From an uncultured Alphaproteobacteria bacterium (GTDB taxonomy: Bacteria; Pseudomonadota; Alphaproteobacteria; RF32; CAG-239), in assembly GCA_949542085.1 (NCBI GenBank), contig CATGXW010000043.1, positions 1 through 6,723 on the forward strand: a stretch of DNA of 6,723 nucleotides, given 5' to 3'. The translations under genes were made by a program, and so were the position numbers. The notes under the pieces were generated by a model. The model was not told the DNA's origin. It made no database searches and was given only the letters and a program-made list of their open reading frames with translations. Of the stretch, positions 5,270 through 6,723 are shown one piece after another. Position 1 is the first letter of the stretch. Every line of letters begins with the position of its first letter.

Positions 5270-5815
5270 ATGTGTAAAGATTATAAAGAAATCTTAAAAA
5301 GAAATCCGGATTATCGGGTTTTGGACGGACACTTGGTTGATATCATCGATACACTCGTCCAAAGCGGAAAGCTGAACAAACCCTTATATGACAGTATGTT
5401 AAAAGCCGCAGAAAAAGGCGAACCGATTTATTTGTATTCCGCGGGATATTCTCCGGAACACCTTCAGGAACTCGGGGTTGACACCCAAAAATTTCCAATT
5501 CTTTCCAAACAAAAGGTTTTCGGTTCATATAACATTCCCTGTATTGTTCTGGGAAAAGTTATTGACGATTGCCACCCTGTTGACCAAAGATTGGAAATTG
5601 TCCTTGCCGATGAAAAAAACGGCTACATTTATCCCAATAAACAAGAATATATGTTTGTCAGAAAAGCTATTTCTCAACAGGAAAAAAATGAGCGCATTTT
5701 AGTTCCCGGACAAAGATTAGCCCCCCAAACAACGTCCTTACAATACAACCATAATCAGTTTAAATCCGCATATCATTTGCTGAAGAATGTTTTTAGCAAA
5801 AATAATGCGGCCTAA
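5270..5815 (+). CDS. Hypothetical protein, 181 aa
   Basis: I do not recognise a family with confidence. The product is soluble-looking, without signal peptide or membrane segments. It starts MCKDYKEILKRNPDYRVLDG, then an amphipathic helix (about 21-50), a central hydrophobic strand IYLYSAG (53-59), a second strand region IPCIVLGKVIDD (89-100), and a more polar C-terminus ending FSKNNAA. The LYSAG strand, the Lys residues at 80-82 and the DD at 99-100 loosely recall HAD-type phosphatase motifs II-IV. However, the essential N-terminal DxD motif is not there, so this resemblance may be accidental. The start at 5270 is set by AAGGAG; a longer 202-aa reading from 5207 is unlikely. A weak promoter candidate is TTGAAT (5207-5212), 17 nt, TAGGCT (5230-5235). 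A strong terminator follows 14 nt after the stop, so it is a single-gene unit. Confidence 0.75.
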   Translation: MCKDYKEILKRNPDYRVLDGHLVDIIDTLVQSGKLNKPLYDSMLKAAEKGEPIYLYSAGYSPEHLQELGVDTQKFPILSKQKVFGSYNIPCIVLGKVIDDCHPVDQRLEIVLADEKNGYIYPNKQEYMFVRKAISQQEKNERILVPGQRLAPQTTSLQYNHNQFKSAYHLLKNVFSKNNAA

Positions 5816-5829
5816 AAGATTAAACATAA

Positions 5830-5860
5830 AAAAATCCCCGATAGTAAATCGGGGATTTTT
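5830..5860. terminator. Bidirectional terminator between convergent genes
   Basis: AAAAATCCCCGAT (5830-5842) and ATCGGGGATTTTT (5848-5860) form a perfect 13-bp stem with a 5-nt loop. The A-run on one side and T-run on the other make it work in both directions. It serves the 181-aa gene (stop at 5815) and the opposing 116-aa gene (stop at 5872). Confidence 0.9.
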
Positions 5861-5871
5861 ATTTGAAAATT

Positions 5872-6222
5872 TTATCCTTGTAAAGCCATGTTTTCCCACG
5901 TTGACAAACCTAACTGGCTCCAATCCACAGGAATTTTATCAACCATCTGTAATGGTGTGTGATAACTTTCTTTGACTGTGTCGACTAAAATCTCAACCAT
6001 AACAATTTCCTTGCTTTTGCGCAATTTATCACGCACTTCGGGGTTGATGTAATCTAAAATGATTTTTTGTTCGTTGCCGCGCAGAAAAACCGCATGCTCA
6101 CGACCATCATAAATCACACGCGGAGATTCCGGATGCTTTTCTTTGGCACTGATAAAGCAGTACAAATCGCCTTCTGTTCCCTCAGCAATTACAAAGTTGT
6201 CTTCTGTCACATAATTACTCAT
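5872..6222 (-). CDS. Hypothetical protein, 116 aa, downstream partner of the truncated gene
   Basis: No family recognised. A small acidic to neutral soluble protein without signal peptide or membrane segment. It shows beta-rich stretches (NFVIAEGTEGDLYCFISA at 9-26, RVIYDGREHAVFLRG at 35-49), then EQKIILDYINPEVRDKLRKS (51-70) and a strand KEIVMVEILVDTV (71-83), ending TWENMALQG. The ATG has AAGGA 8 nt upstream. It starts only 22 nt after the stop of the preceding gene, with no terminator between, so the two are almost certainly co-transcribed. Size and position directly behind the 3' end of another protein would fit an immunity protein or a chaperone for it, but no sequence motif proves this. 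Confidence 0.75.
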   Translation of the reverse strand: MSNYVTEDNFVIAEGTEGDLYCFISAKEKHPESPRVIYDGREHAVFLRGNEQKIILDYINPEVRDKLRKSKEIVMVEILVDTVKESYHTPLQMVDKIPVDWSQLGLSTWENMALQG

Positions 6223-6244
6223 TGTTTCTGTCCTTCTGCCAAAA

Positions 6245-6723
6245 TTAACGAGAACCGTTATTTCTAAAGTTATTCATAAATTTCTTTAAGGGATTAACAT
6301 AAGTATGTCCCATTTTGCCATCTTTTGCCGGAACAACCGTACGAAAGTATTCCCCTTTATGCATTGTATCATTTTCAGTCAGGCGCACATAATCTGCGGC
6401 TCTTTGAGCATTTTTGGACAAGAATGCGCCGACTTTGCGCATAGCGGGATTAATTTTTTGCGCTGCGGCACTGTTATTATAAGCTTTCCTAGCACGATTA
6501 GCCAGAACAGCGGCTGATGTCGCACAGACCAACAAACCGCCGCCTCCGATAACAGCTCCGCCGATTGCTCCGGCATAACCGGCGGCGTAACCAACCTCAT
6601 CGCGTTCGGCAAAGGCCTGATTTCCGATACCAACAGATACTTCATTTATATAGTTTCCGACATAAGCGGCACCCGCTCCGATAATAGCGGCTCCGGCCAA
6701 AATCTTGTTAGAAAAGGGATTCT
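6245..6723 (-). CDS. C-terminal part of a Gly/Ala-rich, probably membrane-associated protein (5' end outside the window)
   Basis: The frame is open to the window edge: 7 codons (NPFSNKI) precede the TTG at 6700, so that TTG is most likely an internal Leu and the gene continues beyond 6723. The 158 visible residues contain two hydrophobic Gly/Ala-rich segments (about 8-25 and 43-74, with GGAVIGGGGLLVC) separated by an acidic loop. A basic, mostly polar tail of about 80 residues follows (ANRARKAYNN, AQRAADYVRL, GKMGHTYVNPLKKFM) and ends NNFRNNGSR. This looks like a membrane-inserting or glycine-zipper region followed by a C-terminal cytosolic or effector domain. No family can be named from this fragment. 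It shares a transcript with the 116-aa gene behind it. Confidence 0.7.
   Translation of the reverse strand, partial: NPFSNKILAGAAIIGAGAAYVGNYINEVSVGIGNQAFAERDEVGYAAGYAGAIGGAVIGGGGLLVCATSAAVLANRARKAYNNSAAAQKINPAMRKVGAFLSKNAQRAADYVRLTENDTMHKGEYFRTVVPAKDGKMGHTYVNPLKKFMNNFRNNGSR

Overview
The window looks like a chromosomal segment of a moderately AT-rich alphaproteobacterium, probably an uncultured or host-associated lineage. This rests on the ffh-rpsP gene order, on Ffh features usual in that class (TRIDG in place of TKxDG, and the FHPDRLAGRILG-GDVVSLVEKA stretch), and on the long Ala/Glu/Lys-rich tail of ribosomal protein S16. The assignment is from recalled family features only; no database was searched.

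Left part (1-2083): ffh (SRP GTPase) and rpsP (S16) lie on the minus strand 38 nt apart and form a housekeeping operon. A good sigma70-type promoter (TTGACT-N17-TATAAA) sits about 150 nt upstream of ffh, so the ffh mRNA should carry a leader of about 120 nt containing two stacked hairpins.

Middle (2084-3900): a plus-strand gene encodes a two-domain flavoprotein, a CoA-disulfide/persulfide reductase fused to a C-terminal rhodanese domain. It is followed by a tRNA-Glu(CTC) gene with its own promoter, an encoded CCA end and a strong terminator.

Island-like stretch (about 3893-4880): this is more AT-rich and holds an unassigned 154-aa basic protein with some odd DNA around it. The oddities are a 14-bp imperfect tandem repeat, an in-frame open stretch beyond the stop codon, and a 10-bp copy of the tRNA 3' end (ATCACCAATA) at its far side. 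No integrase or transposase is visible, so the idea of a small tRNA-associated insertion is only a hypothesis.

Right part (4880-6723): a 49-aa predicted lipoprotein (minus strand) has a near-consensus promoter, a GAAA-capped 5' hairpin and a perfect terminator. Next come an unassigned 181-aa protein (plus), a bidirectional terminator, and a minus-strand pair. The pair is the C-terminal end of a Gly/Ala-rich, probably membrane-associated protein that enters from outside the window, followed after 22 nt by a 116-aa soluble protein. Its layout would fit an effector/immunity pair, but no recognisable toxin motif was seen.

No CRISPR array, IS element, phage gene or clear new multi-gene system was identified. 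The most unusual items are the tiny lipoprotein transcription unit, the tRNA-flanked segment and the truncated two-gene unit at the right edge.
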